A DNA stretch of 64,000 bases, from assembly GCA_009777315.1 (NCBI GenBank), contig WRMD01000001.1:1-64000 (forward strand), in the 5' to 3' direction. The position numbers and the translations under genes were made by a program. This DNA is from Candidatus Saccharimonadota bacterium. GTDB taxonomy: Bacteria > Patescibacteriota > Saccharimonadia > Saccharimonadales > Saccharimonadaceae. Shown here piece after piece: positions 17,696 to 27,343 of the stretch; position 1 is the first letter of the stretch, and the number at the start of each line of letters is the position of its first letter. The notes beneath the pieces were generated by a model. That model searched no databases, was not told the DNA's origin, and was given only the letters and a program-made list of their open reading frames with translations.

Positions 17696-18391
17696 TTAAA
17701 AGTTACCTAGGTGCTGTCGAGCCGTGACGTTAACTGGGAATGTGGTGTTACCACCAGCGATACCACGAGCAGTGTTGGCCGCGTTCATAGCATCTTGGTC
17801 GCAGTCAGCGGGAGCGCCATCATCAGTACAGAGACCAATCCAACGTGCGATAACTTGGAATTCGATAGTTTCGCCAACGAACGCAAGAGGGACCACTACG
17901 CGAAGGCCGCCTTCTGGCGATGTTTCAACAGCGATGGTGTCTTGAAGGCCTTGTGGTAGGGTGGCAAGGTTGGCGATCTTGACGTCGTCAATCTTAAAGG
18001 CGCTGGCATTGGCTTCAGAGCCGAGCGAGAAGACGTATTCTACGGCGACTTCGCTACCAGCGGCGCGGACACTGAGAACCTCAGATTCGAGAACGCTGCC
18101 AGGGGCGACGAGATCACCCTCTATGAATGGATTGCTGGTAGCCGACGATAGCGCAAAAGTACCGATGGCGGTGTTGCCGGCGCCAGAGATATTAGTCCAT
18201 GGTGTGGCGACATCATTGCCGATTTTTGCTTCAACGTTCCATGCGGCGATGGTTGCTGTACCGGTAGCGGTACCTGTGCTGGCGTAGCGGGCTACGGTTG
18301 ACCATAGCATCGCACCACCGACACCAAGAGCTACGACACCGATTGCTGCCGGTAATAGCCATTTTTTCCTTGACGCATCGAAATGCCTCAT
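17696..18391 (-). CDS. TasA/CalY (camelysin)-like secreted fibre protein
   Basis: GVGGAMLWSTVARYASTGTATGTATIAAWNVEAKI resembles N-termini of SipW-dependent CalY/TasA proteins; co-directional with SipW-type peptidase. Confidence 0.65.
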   Translation of the reverse strand: MRHFDASRKKWLLPAAIGVVALGVGGAMLWSTVARYASTGTATGTATIAAWNVEAKIGNDVATPWTNISGAGNTAIGTFALSSATSNPFIEGDLVAPGSVLESEVLSVRAAGSEVAVEYVFSLGSEANASAFKIDDVKIANLATLPQGLQDTIAVETSPEGGLRVVVPLAFVGETIEFQVIARWIGLCTDDGAPADCDQDAMNAANTARGIAGGNTTFPVNVTARQHLGNF

Positions 18392-18503
18392 TTCTTACCT
18401 CCTTGATTATATGTCTCTTTAGTTTACTATTAAGATCAGTAAAGGTCAAGCGGTATCATCAGTTTCTTGTGGATAATTAGTGGTGGTGTGGTAAAATCTT
18501 AGT

Positions 18504-19832
18504 ATGAATGAGAGGAAATTGGCGCGAGAGCTCAAGGAGCTGGTAGGGCAGAAAATCACGGTCAAAGGGTGGCTACATAAGAAGAGGTTGCTCGGGGGGT
18601 TGAATTTCTTGACGCTTCGGGATCGGTCGGGGCTGATACAGATGCTGGTGGAAGACAAAGATGAGATGGAGAAGCTTCGGGGGTTGCAGATCGGGACGGT
18701 GCTTTCGGTTTCGGGAGTTGTGGTTGCTGATGAGCGGGCGCCGGGTGGAGCGGAGCTACATAATGTAGTGTTGACGGTGGAGACGCCGGTGACGGATGAA
18801 CCGCCGATCGAGATTGATAAGCCGATTTCGCACAAGAGTGAACATTTGGACACGCTGTTTGATAACAGAGTGCTGAATATCAGGAATGTGCAGGAAGGGA
18901 AGATCTTTCGGATTCGGGCGGCGATGACGCAGTATTTGCGGGAGTATTTGATAGAGAATGAGTTTGTGGAGATTGATACGCCGAAGTTTTTGGGGGCGGC
19001 GACAGAGGGTGGGGCGGAAGTGTTTACGCTCGATTACTTTGGGAAAGAGGCGACGTTGGCGCAAAGTCCGCAGTTTTATAAGCAGATTATGGTGGGGGCG
19101 TTTGAGAGGGTGTTTGAGATCAACCACGCTTATCGGGCGGAGCCGAGTGCGACGACGCGGCACATGACGGAGCTGACGATGCTGGACGTGGAGATGGGGT
19201 TTGTGAGTGGGCATGAAGAAGTGCGGGAGTTTGTGGGGGGGCTAGCGGCAAGCGTGCTAAGGCGGACATATTCGGATTTTGCGGATGAGTTAAAGAGTTT
19301 GCAGGCGCCGGAGCTTCGTTTGGCTGAGCGGGTGCCGGAGTTTACGGTGGCGGAGATTCATGAGATGTATAGCTCGAGTGCGGCGGCGAAAAAGGCGGGT
19401 GTAGATACGCGAGACGAGAAGGATTTGACGCCGGATGAAGAGCGGTTTATTTGTGAGTATGCGCGGAAGGAATTAGGGTCGGACTTGGTTTATGCGACGG
19501 ATTTTCCGATTGAGGCGGCGAAGTTTTATCATAAAGTGGATGCTGAGAAGGGCGTGACGAAATGGGCAGATTTGTTGTATCGAGGCTTGGAGCTAGCGAC
19601 GGTGCCGCTACGAGAGAACAATTATGAGAAGATGATTGAGCAGATGAAGAAGGCGGGGTTGGATGTCGATGCGGAGGGGTATAAGTACTACCTGCAGGCG
19701 TTTAAATATGGGTTGCCGATGCATGGTGGGTGCGGGTTTGGCGTGGATAGGTTTGTGAAGCAGACGGTGGGGTTAGCGAATATTAAGGAAGCGGTGCTGT
19801 TTCCGCGAGATATTAACCGGTTGACGCCGTAA
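18504..19832 (+). CDS. aspS: Aspartyl-tRNA synthetase (archaeal-type length)
   Basis: Class II motifs FVEIDTPKFLG, RVFEINHAYRAEPSATTRHMTELTMLDVEM, GCGFGVDRFVKQ. Confidence 0.94.
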   Translation: MNERKLARELKELVGQKITVKGWLHKKRLLGGLNFLTLRDRSGLIQMLVEDKDEMEKLRGLQIGTVLSVSGVVVADERAPGGAELHNVVLTVETPVTDEPPIEIDKPISHKSEHLDTLFDNRVLNIRNVQEGKIFRIRAAMTQYLREYLIENEFVEIDTPKFLGAATEGGAEVFTLDYFGKEATLAQSPQFYKQIMVGAFERVFEINHAYRAEPSATTRHMTELTMLDVEMGFVSGHEEVREFVGGLAASVLRRTYSDFADELKSLQAPELRLAERVPEFTVAEIHEMYSSSAAAKKAGVDTRDEKDLTPDEERFICEYARKELGSDLVYATDFPIEAAKFYHKVDAEKGVTKWADLLYRGLELATVPLRENNYEKMIEQMKKAGLDVDAEGYKYYLQAFKYGLPMHGGCGFGVDRFVKQTVGLANIKEAVLFPRDINRLTP

Positions 19833-19846
19833 TTAGGAAGGAATAC

Positions 19847-20602
19847 GTGGGCAACATAATAGAGGTCAGAGATCTCAAGAAGAAATACGGCAAGCATGAG
19901 GCCGTGAAGGGCGTGACGTTTTCGGTCGCGAGGGGTGAGGTTTTTGGGATTTTGGGGCCGAATGGGGCGGGAAAGACGACGACGCTGGAGATGATGGAGA
20001 CGCTGCTTTCGATTACGAGCGGGACGGTGGAGATTGACGGGGTGGATGTGGCGAAAGATCCACGGGCGGTGCAGAAGATGATTGGCGTGCAGTTGCAGTC
20101 GACGGCTTTCCTCGAGAAGTTGACGCTGAAGGACCAGTTGGAGTTGTTTGCTGGGGTGAATGGGGTGAAGGTGAATGTGGAGAAGTTGCTGAAAGATTTT
20201 GATCTTGTGGCGAAGAAGGATGAGTTTCCGGAGAATCTAAGTGGTGGACAGCGGCAGAGGTTTAGTATTGCGACGGCGATTGTGCATGAGCCGAAGGTGA
20301 TTTTTTTGGATGAGCCGACGACGGGGTTGGATCCGCAGGCAAGGCGGAATCTGTGGGAGCTAGTGCAGACGATTAAGAAACAGGGGATTACGGTGATTTT
20401 GACGACGCATTATATGGACGAGGCGGAGCTGTTGTGCGATCGGGTGGCGATGATGGATGGGGGGAAGATTTTGACGATAAATACGCCGAAGAAGTTGATC
20501 AAGGAGCTGTTGGGGCGTGGGTTTAAGAAGGCGCAGGTGGTGGAGCAGGCGAATTTGGAAGATGTGTTTATTGACTTGACAGGGAAGGATTTACGAGAAT
20601 GA
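19847..20602 (+). CDS. ABC transporter ATP-binding protein (ABC-2 exporter)
   Basis: LGPNGAGKTTTLEMME, LSGGQRQR, IFLDEPTTGLDPQAR. Confidence 0.94.
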   Translation: MGNIIEVRDLKKKYGKHEAVKGVTFSVARGEVFGILGPNGAGKTTTLEMMETLLSITSGTVEIDGVDVAKDPRAVQKMIGVQLQSTAFLEKLTLKDQLELFAGVNGVKVNVEKLLKDFDLVAKKDEFPENLSGGQRQRFSIATAIVHEPKVIFLDEPTTGLDPQARRNLWELVQTIKKQGITVILTTHYMDEAELLCDRVAMMDGGKILTINTPKKLIKELLGRGFKKAQVVEQANLEDVFIDLTGKDLRE

Positions 20603-21714
20603 GCAGTTTGAATACTGGGTACTTGGGGACGGTAGGCGCGCTGGTGAGGGCGAATTTGAAGCGGTTTTTCAGGGATAGGGCGTTTATATTTTTCTTTTTT
20701 GCGTTGCCGGTGATTTTCCTGCTGATTTTTGGGATGATGCATGGCAATGATAGTTTTTCGGGGTTGGAAGTGGCGGTGTTTGACGAGGCGGAGAGCGAGC
20801 TGAGCGAGACGGTGACGGATGTTTTGGTGGAAAGTGAGATCGCGAATCTGGCGGAGGTGGATGATCGGGGCGAGGCGGAAGAGATGATGACGCGGGGTGA
20901 GCTACATGCGATTGTGGTGTTCCCGGCGAATTTTGGTGAGTTAGGTGAGGATGGGTTGCCAAGTGGGGTGGTGGAGGTGTTTTATAGTCGAAATAATGAG
21001 CAGGCGGGGCAGATGTTGGTATCGGTGCTGGAAGGGGTGGTTGGTGAGTTGGATCGGGTGATAACTGGGACGCGGCCGATTTTGGCGGTGCGATCAGAGG
21101 TGATGACGCATGAGGGGCTGAGTAACTTTGATTATGTGTTTGCTGGGCTTTTGGGTTATACGGTGCTGACGATTGGGTTGATGACGATGTCGAGCGCGAT
21201 TAGTGGTGACAAGAAAGCGGGGGCGACGCGGCGGCTACGGGCGACGGTTCTTTCGAAGTCGCAGCTGATTTTGTCGTATTCAGTGACGTTTTTGGTGATG
21301 GGGGCGCTGATATTTGCCCTGATGATTGGGCTGGGGATTGTGATATTTGACTTCTCGATGCGCGGGAGTTGGCTGAATTTTGGGGTGTTTACGCTGATTT
21401 CGACGTTGATGATGCTGGGGTTTGGGCTTTTGATTGGTGGTTGGGCGAAGAATAATACGCAGGCGGAGGCGGCGGCTTCGGTGTTGATGTTTCCGATGAT
21501 GTTTTTGAGTGGGGTGTTTTTCCCGCTGTTTTTGATGCCGGATGCAGTGCAGAGGGTCGCGGCGTTTATTCCGCTGACGCCGGTGGTGGAGGGGATTCGG
21601 CTGATAATTACGGAGAATTTTTCGTTGCTGGGGGTGATGCCGCAGCTCTTGGTAATCGGGGCGTGGGGAGTGGTGGTTTATGTTGTGGCGATTCGGGTGT
21701 TTAGATGGGAGTAG
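20599..21714 (+). CDS. ABC-2 type transporter permease
   Basis: Six TM pattern, overlaps ATPase gene. Confidence 0.92.
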   Translation: MSSLNTGYLGTVGALVRANLKRFFRDRAFIFFFFALPVIFLLIFGMMHGNDSFSGLEVAVFDEAESELSETVTDVLVESEIANLAEVDDRGEAEEMMTRGELHAIVVFPANFGELGEDGLPSGVVEVFYSRNNEQAGQMLVSVLEGVVGELDRVITGTRPILAVRSEVMTHEGLSNFDYVFAGLLGYTVLTIGLMTMSSAISGDKKAGATRRLRATVLSKSQLILSYSVTFLVMGALIFALMIGLGIVIFDFSMRGSWLNFGVFTLISTLMMLGFGLLIGGWAKNNTQAEAAASVLMFPMMFLSGVFFPLFLMPDAVQRVAAFIPLTPVVEGIRLIITENFSLLGVMPQLLVIGAWGVVVYVVAIRVFRWE

Positions 21715-21753
21715 AGCTTTAAGAAACCAAGGTTTCTTGCTTCCTTAACTAGA

Positions 21754-21788
21754 TTAAAAAGTTCGGGAGTGAATCCCGAACTTTTTAA
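21754..21788 (+). terminator. Rho-independent terminator
   Basis: TTAAAAAGTTCGGG-AGTGAAT-CCCGAACTTTTTAA. Confidence 0.85.
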
Positions 21789-21825
21789 TGGATTATTGAC
21801 GCCTAGCGGCGAGGCTTGGCGCAGT

Positions 21826-22055
21826 TCTACCCACCCCCTACGGGTAGACACAGTGTCCAGCCCATGAGGGGAGTAGTCCTCCCCTCATCGTCCTCGTCGG
21901 CAAAAGCCGAGTTTGCCTATAGCAAACCAAGCGAGGACTGCTCCCCTCCTAGATAATGATTCGCCAGAAAAGGTCAGGCTCCGCCTGTCTTTTCTGGCTC
22001 CAGTCAAGGAAAGGAAGAAAACCTTGGTTTTCTTAGCAGGAGACAGTGGCGAAAG
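21826..22055 (-). repeat. Decayed/interrupted cassette C2a with hairpin-rich core
   Basis: CTTTCGCCACTGTC left end (1 mismatch), right end CACTGTGTCTACCCGTAGGGGGTGGG; in-frame stops inside; core made of several inverted repeats. Confidence 0.7.
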
Positions 22056-22090
22056 GGAGGTTGGAACTTTATAAAGCCGGCGTTATAACA

Positions 22091-22122
22091 GAGGTAGGAA
22101 ACTTTATAAAGTTTCCTACCTC
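22091..22122. repeat. 32-bp perfect palindrome
   Basis: GAGGTAGGAAACTTTATAAAGTTTCCTACCTC equals its own reverse complement; related AACTTTATAAAG motifs at 22065 and 22155. Confidence 0.95.
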
Positions 22123-22200
22123 GCACTCACCCCTGTTAAATCGACCCAAATCCAAAACTTTATAAAGTTTCGACCCTCTCCGCGGAGACCCCGAAGCCCT

Positions 22201-22412
22201 CCTTCGCCACTGTCGCGCTGGGTCGTGCTGCCGCCTACGAAGGTCTGGTTAGCCAATCTAGCTGGACGTTCTGGCATACGTCTTCGCTCGTTAATACATC
22301 AAACTCACAAAGTACAGGCATTAGTAATGCAGCTTCTGGTACAGGTGTTCATAGTAACAGCAAGCCAGGAGGCTCATCCCTCCGCTGTGCCTACCCGTAG
22401 GGAGTGGGGTGT
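22201..22412 (+). repeat. Silent variable cassette C2b
   Basis: 212 bp; left 14-mer exact; right end with 3-4 mismatches; open frame FATVALGRAAAYEGLVSQSSWTFWHTSSLVNTSNSQSTGISNAASGTGVHSNSKPGGSSLRCAYP*. Confidence 0.88.
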
Positions 22413-22518
22413 TAGTAGTTTTGTCAGTAGTTGGGTCAAGAAAACCGACAGATAGGATCAAAAAGCATGACATTAAAATAAAAGTACCCCAGCCGTAACT
22501 GGGGTAGAATTATGATTT

Positions 22519-22594
22519 TGGTGGCTCCTCCCAGACTTGAACTGGGGACACAAGGCTCTTCAGGCCTCTGCTCTACCAACTGAGCTAAAGAGCC
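22519..22594 (-). tRNA. tRNA-Phe(GAA), CCA encoded
   Basis: GGCTCTT/AGGAGCC acceptor, loop CTGAAGA, CCA end. Confidence 0.93.
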
Positions 22595-22645
22595 ACACAA
22601 GGATAGTATAATCTGATATAATAGAGATGTCAAGAAAGGAGACAT

Positions 22646-23902
22646 ATGGTACGCGAAAATATCGCGCCTCTGTCAGGGTTTGTGGCATACAGCCCCGACA
22701 TGCAAGCAAAGTTTGACCAACTTAAAGATTTGGTGGCTGGCGTGCATCATGCGTATGGTTTCCGATCTTTGGATTTGCCGTTGATTTATCGGGCGGAGGC
22801 ACTGTTGGCGAAATCGGGGGGCGAGACGGACAAGCAGGTTTATCGGATTAAGAAGGGTGAGGCGGAGCTGGCGGTTCGGTTTGACTTGACAGTGCCGCTG
22901 GCGATGTATGTTGCGGGGCGCGATCGGGAGTTGGCTTTTCCGCTGAAGGCTTCGCAAATCAATCGCTCCTATCGGGGTGAAAAAGTTCAGCGGGGTCGTG
23001 AGCGTGAGCTTTATCAGTGTGATGCGGATGTGATTGCACGCGGCAAGCTGGACATCGGCTATGATGCGGAAGTGATTGCGGTGGCGGCGGATATTTATCG
23101 GCGGATGAATATTGGGCCGTTTACGATTCGGGTGGCTAACCGTCGCTTGCTGGGCGGGTTTTTGCAAGAGCTGGGGCTGGAGGATGTTAAGCCGGCGATG
23201 AGTGTTATTGATGATGCTGAGAAAATCTCGGAGGAGGATTTGGTTAAGGAACTGAGAGGCTTGGGTCTGGGACAAGGGCAGATCCAGAAGCTGCAAAGTT
23301 TGATTAAGTTTTCGGGTGGGCTGGATGAGCTGGCGGAGGTGCTGGGGATTGGTGCTGGTGGGGATTCGGCTAGTGAGCTGATGAGGCAAGGATTTCTCGA
23401 GCTCGTGGCGGTGATGGAGCAACTGGAAGTGCGTGGAGTGGTGGAAGCGAAGGTTGATTTGCAGATTGTTCGTGGGCTCGACTACTATACGGGGACGGTT
23501 TTTGAGACTCGCCTGGAGGAGGTGCCGGAAATTGGCTCGATAGGTTCGGGCGGTCGGTATGATAACTTGGTTGGTAACTATTCTAATGAGCAGTTTGAGG
23601 GGGTTGGGTTTAGTGTGGGGCTGACGCGGTTGTTTAATTCGTTGGCGGAGTTGGGGAAGTTGCCGGAGCTAGCGACAGAGGCGAAAGTAGTGCTGGTGCC
23701 GGTGGCGAAGGAGCAGATGGGGTTTTGTTTGGAGAAGGCGAGTGAGTGGAGGAAGAACGGCGAGAGTGTGGATGTTTACTTGCAGGGGGGCAAGCTGGAT
23801 AAGGCGCTGAAGTATGCGGCCGGGTCGGGTGCGACGGAAGTGGTCGTGGTCGGTGAGGAAGAGGTTAGGAGTGGAAACCTCGAGCGGCGTACTGTAAAAT
23901 AA
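22646..23902 (+). CDS. hisS: Histidyl-tRNA synthetase
   Basis: VRFDLTVPLAMYVA, QINRSYRGEKVQRGRERELYQCDAD, VRGLDYYTGTVFET, GSGGRYDNLVG. Confidence 0.94.
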   Translation: MVRENIAPLSGFVAYSPDMQAKFDQLKDLVAGVHHAYGFRSLDLPLIYRAEALLAKSGGETDKQVYRIKKGEAELAVRFDLTVPLAMYVAGRDRELAFPLKASQINRSYRGEKVQRGRERELYQCDADVIARGKLDIGYDAEVIAVAADIYRRMNIGPFTIRVANRRLLGGFLQELGLEDVKPAMSVIDDAEKISEEDLVKELRGLGLGQGQIQKLQSLIKFSGGLDELAEVLGIGAGGDSASELMRQGFLELVAVMEQLEVRGVVEAKVDLQIVRGLDYYTGTVFETRLEEVPEIGSIGSGGRYDNLVGNYSNEQFEGVGFSVGLTRLFNSLAELGKLPELATEAKVVLVPVAKEQMGFCLEKASEWRKNGESVDVYLQGGKLDKALKYAAGSGATEVVVVGEEEVRSGNLERRTVK

Positions 23903-23906
23903 AGGG

Positions 23907-25826
23907 ATGGATGTCTTAGAAGACTTGAATGAGAGCCAGCGGTTGGCTGCGACGACGGTGGATGGGCCGGTGTTGCTTTTGGCGGGTGCTGGGAGCGGGA
24001 AGACGAAGACTTTGGTGCATCGGTTTGCGTATTTGGTGGAGCAGGGGGTGGCGCCGGAGTCGATTTTGGCGGTGACGTTTACGAACAAGGCGGCGAAGGA
24101 GATGCGGGAGCGGACGATGCAGCTACTGCATAAGCAAGGGCACGCTGTGCCGCGGTTGCCGTATCTCTCGACGTTTCATAGCTTGTCGGCGCGGCTACTA
24201 AGGATTGAATACATGGCGGCGGGGCTGATGGCGGGTTGGACGATTTATGATACGTCGGATCGGCAGTCGTTGGTGCGGCGGCTATTGCGTGAGGAAGACG
24301 CGAAGGTGAAGCCGGGGTTTGTGGTGACGATGATTTCGGAGTGGAAGTGCAAGGGGACGACGCCGGATGAGGCGATGGGCGAGGTGATTTATCCGAATCA
24401 GCGGCTGGCGGCGCGGCTGTATGCGGCGTATGAGGAGGAGAAGGCGAAGAATAATGCGCTGGATTTTGATGATCTTTTGGTGGTTTTGAAAAATCTGCTG
24501 GAGCGGGACGACGCGGTGCGGGAAAAGTGGCAGCGGCGATTTAGTCATATTATGATTGATGAGTATCAGGACACGAATACGATACAGTATCAGATTACGC
24601 GGTTGCTGCTTGGGCCGCATAATAATATCTGCGCGGTGGGGGATGACTGGCAGTCGATTTATTCGTGGCGAGGGGCGGATTTTCGGAATATCTTGAGGTT
24701 TGAAAAGGATTTTCCGGGGGCGGTGGTGGTGAAGTTGGAGCGGAATTATCGGTCGACGCAGCCGATTTTGTCGGCGAGCAACAAGATAATTCATGCGAAT
24801 ACGGAGCGGACGGATAAGGTGCTGTGGACGGAGGAAAAGCAGGGCGAAAAGGTGGTGATACAAGGGCTAGCGACGGACTACGAGGAGGCGACTTGGGTGA
24901 TGGATGAGATTGATCGGGTGAGTCGTGAGTATGCGAATCCGATGGGTGCTTGGGCGGAGACGGCGATTTTGTATCGGACGAATGCGCAGAGTTATTTGTT
25001 TGAGCGGGCGCTGGTGGCGGAGAATATTCCGTATAAGTTGGTGGGGGGACTGAGGTTTTATGATCGGGCGGAGATTAAGGATGTGCTGGCGTTTATGCAT
25101 TTGCTTCTGAATCCGGAGGATACGATTAGTCTGGAGCGGGTGATTGGTTATATGGGGACGGGGATTGGTGAGAAGAGTTGGCAGAACTTTTTGGCGTGGC
25201 GGGAGCAGACGGGTGAGCCGCTGCTGGAGGCGGTGTTTAATCCGCCGCCGAAGACGTCGCCGAAAGCGCGGGTGAGTTTTGCTCGGATTGGTGAGTGTTT
25301 TCGGGAGCTTGGGGAGCTAGCGAAAACGGCGACGCCGGGGGAGCTTGCGGCGGCGGTGATTGATAGGATAGAATATCGGAATTATTTGCTGACGACGTAT
25401 CCGGAGCCGGCGGAGCGACTGCTAAATGTGGATAACTTGATTATGGAGGCGGGGGAGTATCCGGATCTCGAGACGTTTTTGGTGGATTTGGCGCTGTCGA
25501 GTAGTTCGGATGAAGTGGCGGGGCAGGCGGTTTCGTTGATGACGATTCATTCGGCGAAGGGATTGGAGTTTGATAATGTGTTTGTGGTGGGGCTGGAGGA
25601 GGGGTTGTTGCCGATGACGCGAGATGGGAGTAAGAGCGCGATTGAGGAGGAGCGGCGGCTGTTGTATGTGGCGATGACGCGGGCGCGGAAGAGGTTGTTT
25701 ATTTCGATGGCGCATCGGCGGCAGTTGTATGGCAAGACGGAATATCAGGCGGCGTCGAGGTTTTTGGCGGATTTGGTGCCGGGGTTAGGTGCGCCGGCGG
25801 AAGAGCAAGAATATAGATACGACTAG
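23907..25826 (+). CDS. UvrD/PcrA-type ATP-dependent DNA helicase
   Basis: LNESQRLAATTVDGPVLLLAGAGSGKTKTL, IDEYQDTN, VGDDWQSIYSWRGA, SLMTIHSAKGLEFDNVFV. Confidence 0.95.
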   Translation: MDVLEDLNESQRLAATTVDGPVLLLAGAGSGKTKTLVHRFAYLVEQGVAPESILAVTFTNKAAKEMRERTMQLLHKQGHAVPRLPYLSTFHSLSARLLRIEYMAAGLMAGWTIYDTSDRQSLVRRLLREEDAKVKPGFVVTMISEWKCKGTTPDEAMGEVIYPNQRLAARLYAAYEEEKAKNNALDFDDLLVVLKNLLERDDAVREKWQRRFSHIMIDEYQDTNTIQYQITRLLLGPHNNICAVGDDWQSIYSWRGADFRNILRFEKDFPGAVVVKLERNYRSTQPILSASNKIIHANTERTDKVLWTEEKQGEKVVIQGLATDYEEATWVMDEIDRVSREYANPMGAWAETAILYRTNAQSYLFERALVAENIPYKLVGGLRFYDRAEIKDVLAFMHLLLNPEDTISLERVIGYMGTGIGEKSWQNFLAWREQTGEPLLEAVFNPPPKTSPKARVSFARIGECFRELGELAKTATPGELAAAVIDRIEYRNYLLTTYPEPAERLLNVDNLIMEAGEYPDLETFLVDLALSSSSDEVAGQAVSLMTIHSAKGLEFDNVFVVGLEEGLLPMTRDGSKSAIEEERRLLYVAMTRARKRLFISMAHRRQLYGKTEYQAASRFLADLVPGLGAPAEEQEYRYD

Positions 25827-26587
25827 GGGCGGGGGGTTTGGTCGCGGAGGCGCCAGATGTTGTCGGAGCCGAGGCGAAGGTCGATTAGACCGAGCTCGCC
25901 AGTGGTGAGGTTGTCAACCATGAGGGTGGCGGATTGGCGTTCGTCGGCGTCGGTGTGGAAGGTGAGGTTTTGGAAGGCGAGAATGTCGGAGGTTTTGGGG
26001 ATGAGATCGAAGAAGGGTTGGACGGCTTCGGCGAAGTTGAAGTAATCCGAGTAGACGCTGCAGCCAACGACGCCGGCGTAGTTGATGGCGCCGGATGATT
26101 GGCGAGCGGGAGCGGCGACGGCGCAGAGGACGCCTTGACCGACATAGTAGGTAGCGCCGGTGGCGGAGGGGGTGTCGGGGAATTGTTCTTCGAATTGGAA
26201 GGATTGGAAAACAGTCAGGATGCGGTCGTTTGTGGTGAGGCGGTCGGCTTCGGTTGGCCAGCCAAAGTTGATGTGCTGGCCGACGTTGGCCGCGACGTAA
26301 AAATCAAAGCCGGGGACTTGGTAGAAGGGGGCGCCGAGCAGCGGGTCGGAGACGGCGGTGCGGGGGTCGTTTGGGTTGGGGCTGGCGGCGACGAGGGTAT
26401 CCCGGAGGTCGTTGATGACTTGGGACATGATGTCGCGAGGGGTGGGGGCGTTTTTGCCTGCTGGTGGGAGGGGTTCTTCTTGGGGGGTGCGGTTATTAGA
26501 GAAGAGGAGAAAAGGGACGATAATGATGGCGACGAGGAGGGCTAGGACAAGGGCGGTGATGAGGTGGGGTTTTGATATGCGGGGCAT
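25823..26587 (-). CDS. Hypothetical membrane-anchored protein
   Basis: N-terminal TM, 254 aa. Confidence 0.65.
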   Translation of the reverse strand: MPRISKPHLITALVLALLVAIIIVPFLLFSNNRTPQEEPLPPAGKNAPTPRDIMSQVINDLRDTLVAASPNPNDPRTAVSDPLLGAPFYQVPGFDFYVAANVGQHINFGWPTEADRLTTNDRILTVFQSFQFEEQFPDTPSATGATYYVGQGVLCAVAAPARQSSGAINYAGVVGCSVYSDYFNFAEAVQPFFDLIPKTSDILAFQNLTFHTDADERQSATLMVDNLTTGELGLIDLRLGSDNIWRLRDQTPRP

Positions 26588-26602
26588 GGCGGTGAGGTTT
26601 GG

Positions 26603-27136
26603 CTAAGCTTGCGCTTTCCAGCGAGCGATAGCGTCCTTGATGACCTTTTTGGCTTCGTCGATACCGTCAAAACTGCCGACTTTGGTGGTGCCGGGCTTTT
26701 TGAGGTCTTTGTAGTGGTTGAAATGGAACTCGATTTGTTCGATGAGTTTCTTGGGGAGGTCGTCGAGGGATTCGTAGATGTTGCCGTTGTTGCGGTCGTC
26801 GGCGGGGACGGCGATGATTTTGTCGTCGACTTCGCCGTCGTCAGAGAATTTCATGACGCCGAGGACGCGGGCTTCGACGACGAGGCCCATTGGGAGTGGG
26901 TCGTCGGCGATGAGGAGGACGTCGAGTTCGTCGCCGTCTTCGTCGAGAGTTTGAGGGATGAAGCCGTAGTTGGTGGGCTTGGCGAAGATTTTGTTTTCGA
27001 CGCGGTCGAGTGCGAAATAGCCGACTTTGCGGTTCCATTCGATCTTGTAATTGCTGCCGACGGGGATTTCGACTACGACGTTGGTGGTGCCGTTTTCGTA
27101 GTCACCTGCGTCTAAAATTTTATTAAAATCTGCCAT
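26603..27136 (-). CDS. ppa: Inorganic pyrophosphatase
   Basis: VVVEIPVGSNYKIEWN, LDEDGDELDVLLI, ADDRNNG; SD aggaggc. Confidence 0.95.
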   Translation of the reverse strand: MADFNKILDAGDYENGTTNVVVEIPVGSNYKIEWNRKVGYFALDRVENKIFAKPTNYGFIPQTLDEDGDELDVLLIADDPLPMGLVVEARVLGVMKFSDDGEVDDKIIAVPADDRNNGNIYESLDDLPKKLIEQIEFHFNHYKDLKKPGTTKVGSFDGIDEAKKVIKDAIARWKAQA

Positions 27137-27343
27137 GAAGCCTCCTTTTGGCTAAGAAAACCGAGGGGTTTTCTGTTTCTTAATTTAAGTCTAGGGAAAT
27201 GCGAGCCGGAGCTGCATTTCTAGAGTATATTGTAGCATATCTGGTCGTGCTGGCTAGGTTCGGATAATAGACGAAGCATCAAAATAACTCTCTGTACGTA
27301 TTAGCACAAGCCTCATCAGGTACAGAATTTACCCACAGTGATC

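Noticed and set aside
22225-22455. ORF 22225..22455
   Set aside because: It is an out-of-frame reading of cassette C2b; the FATV...SLRCAYP frame is the relevant one.
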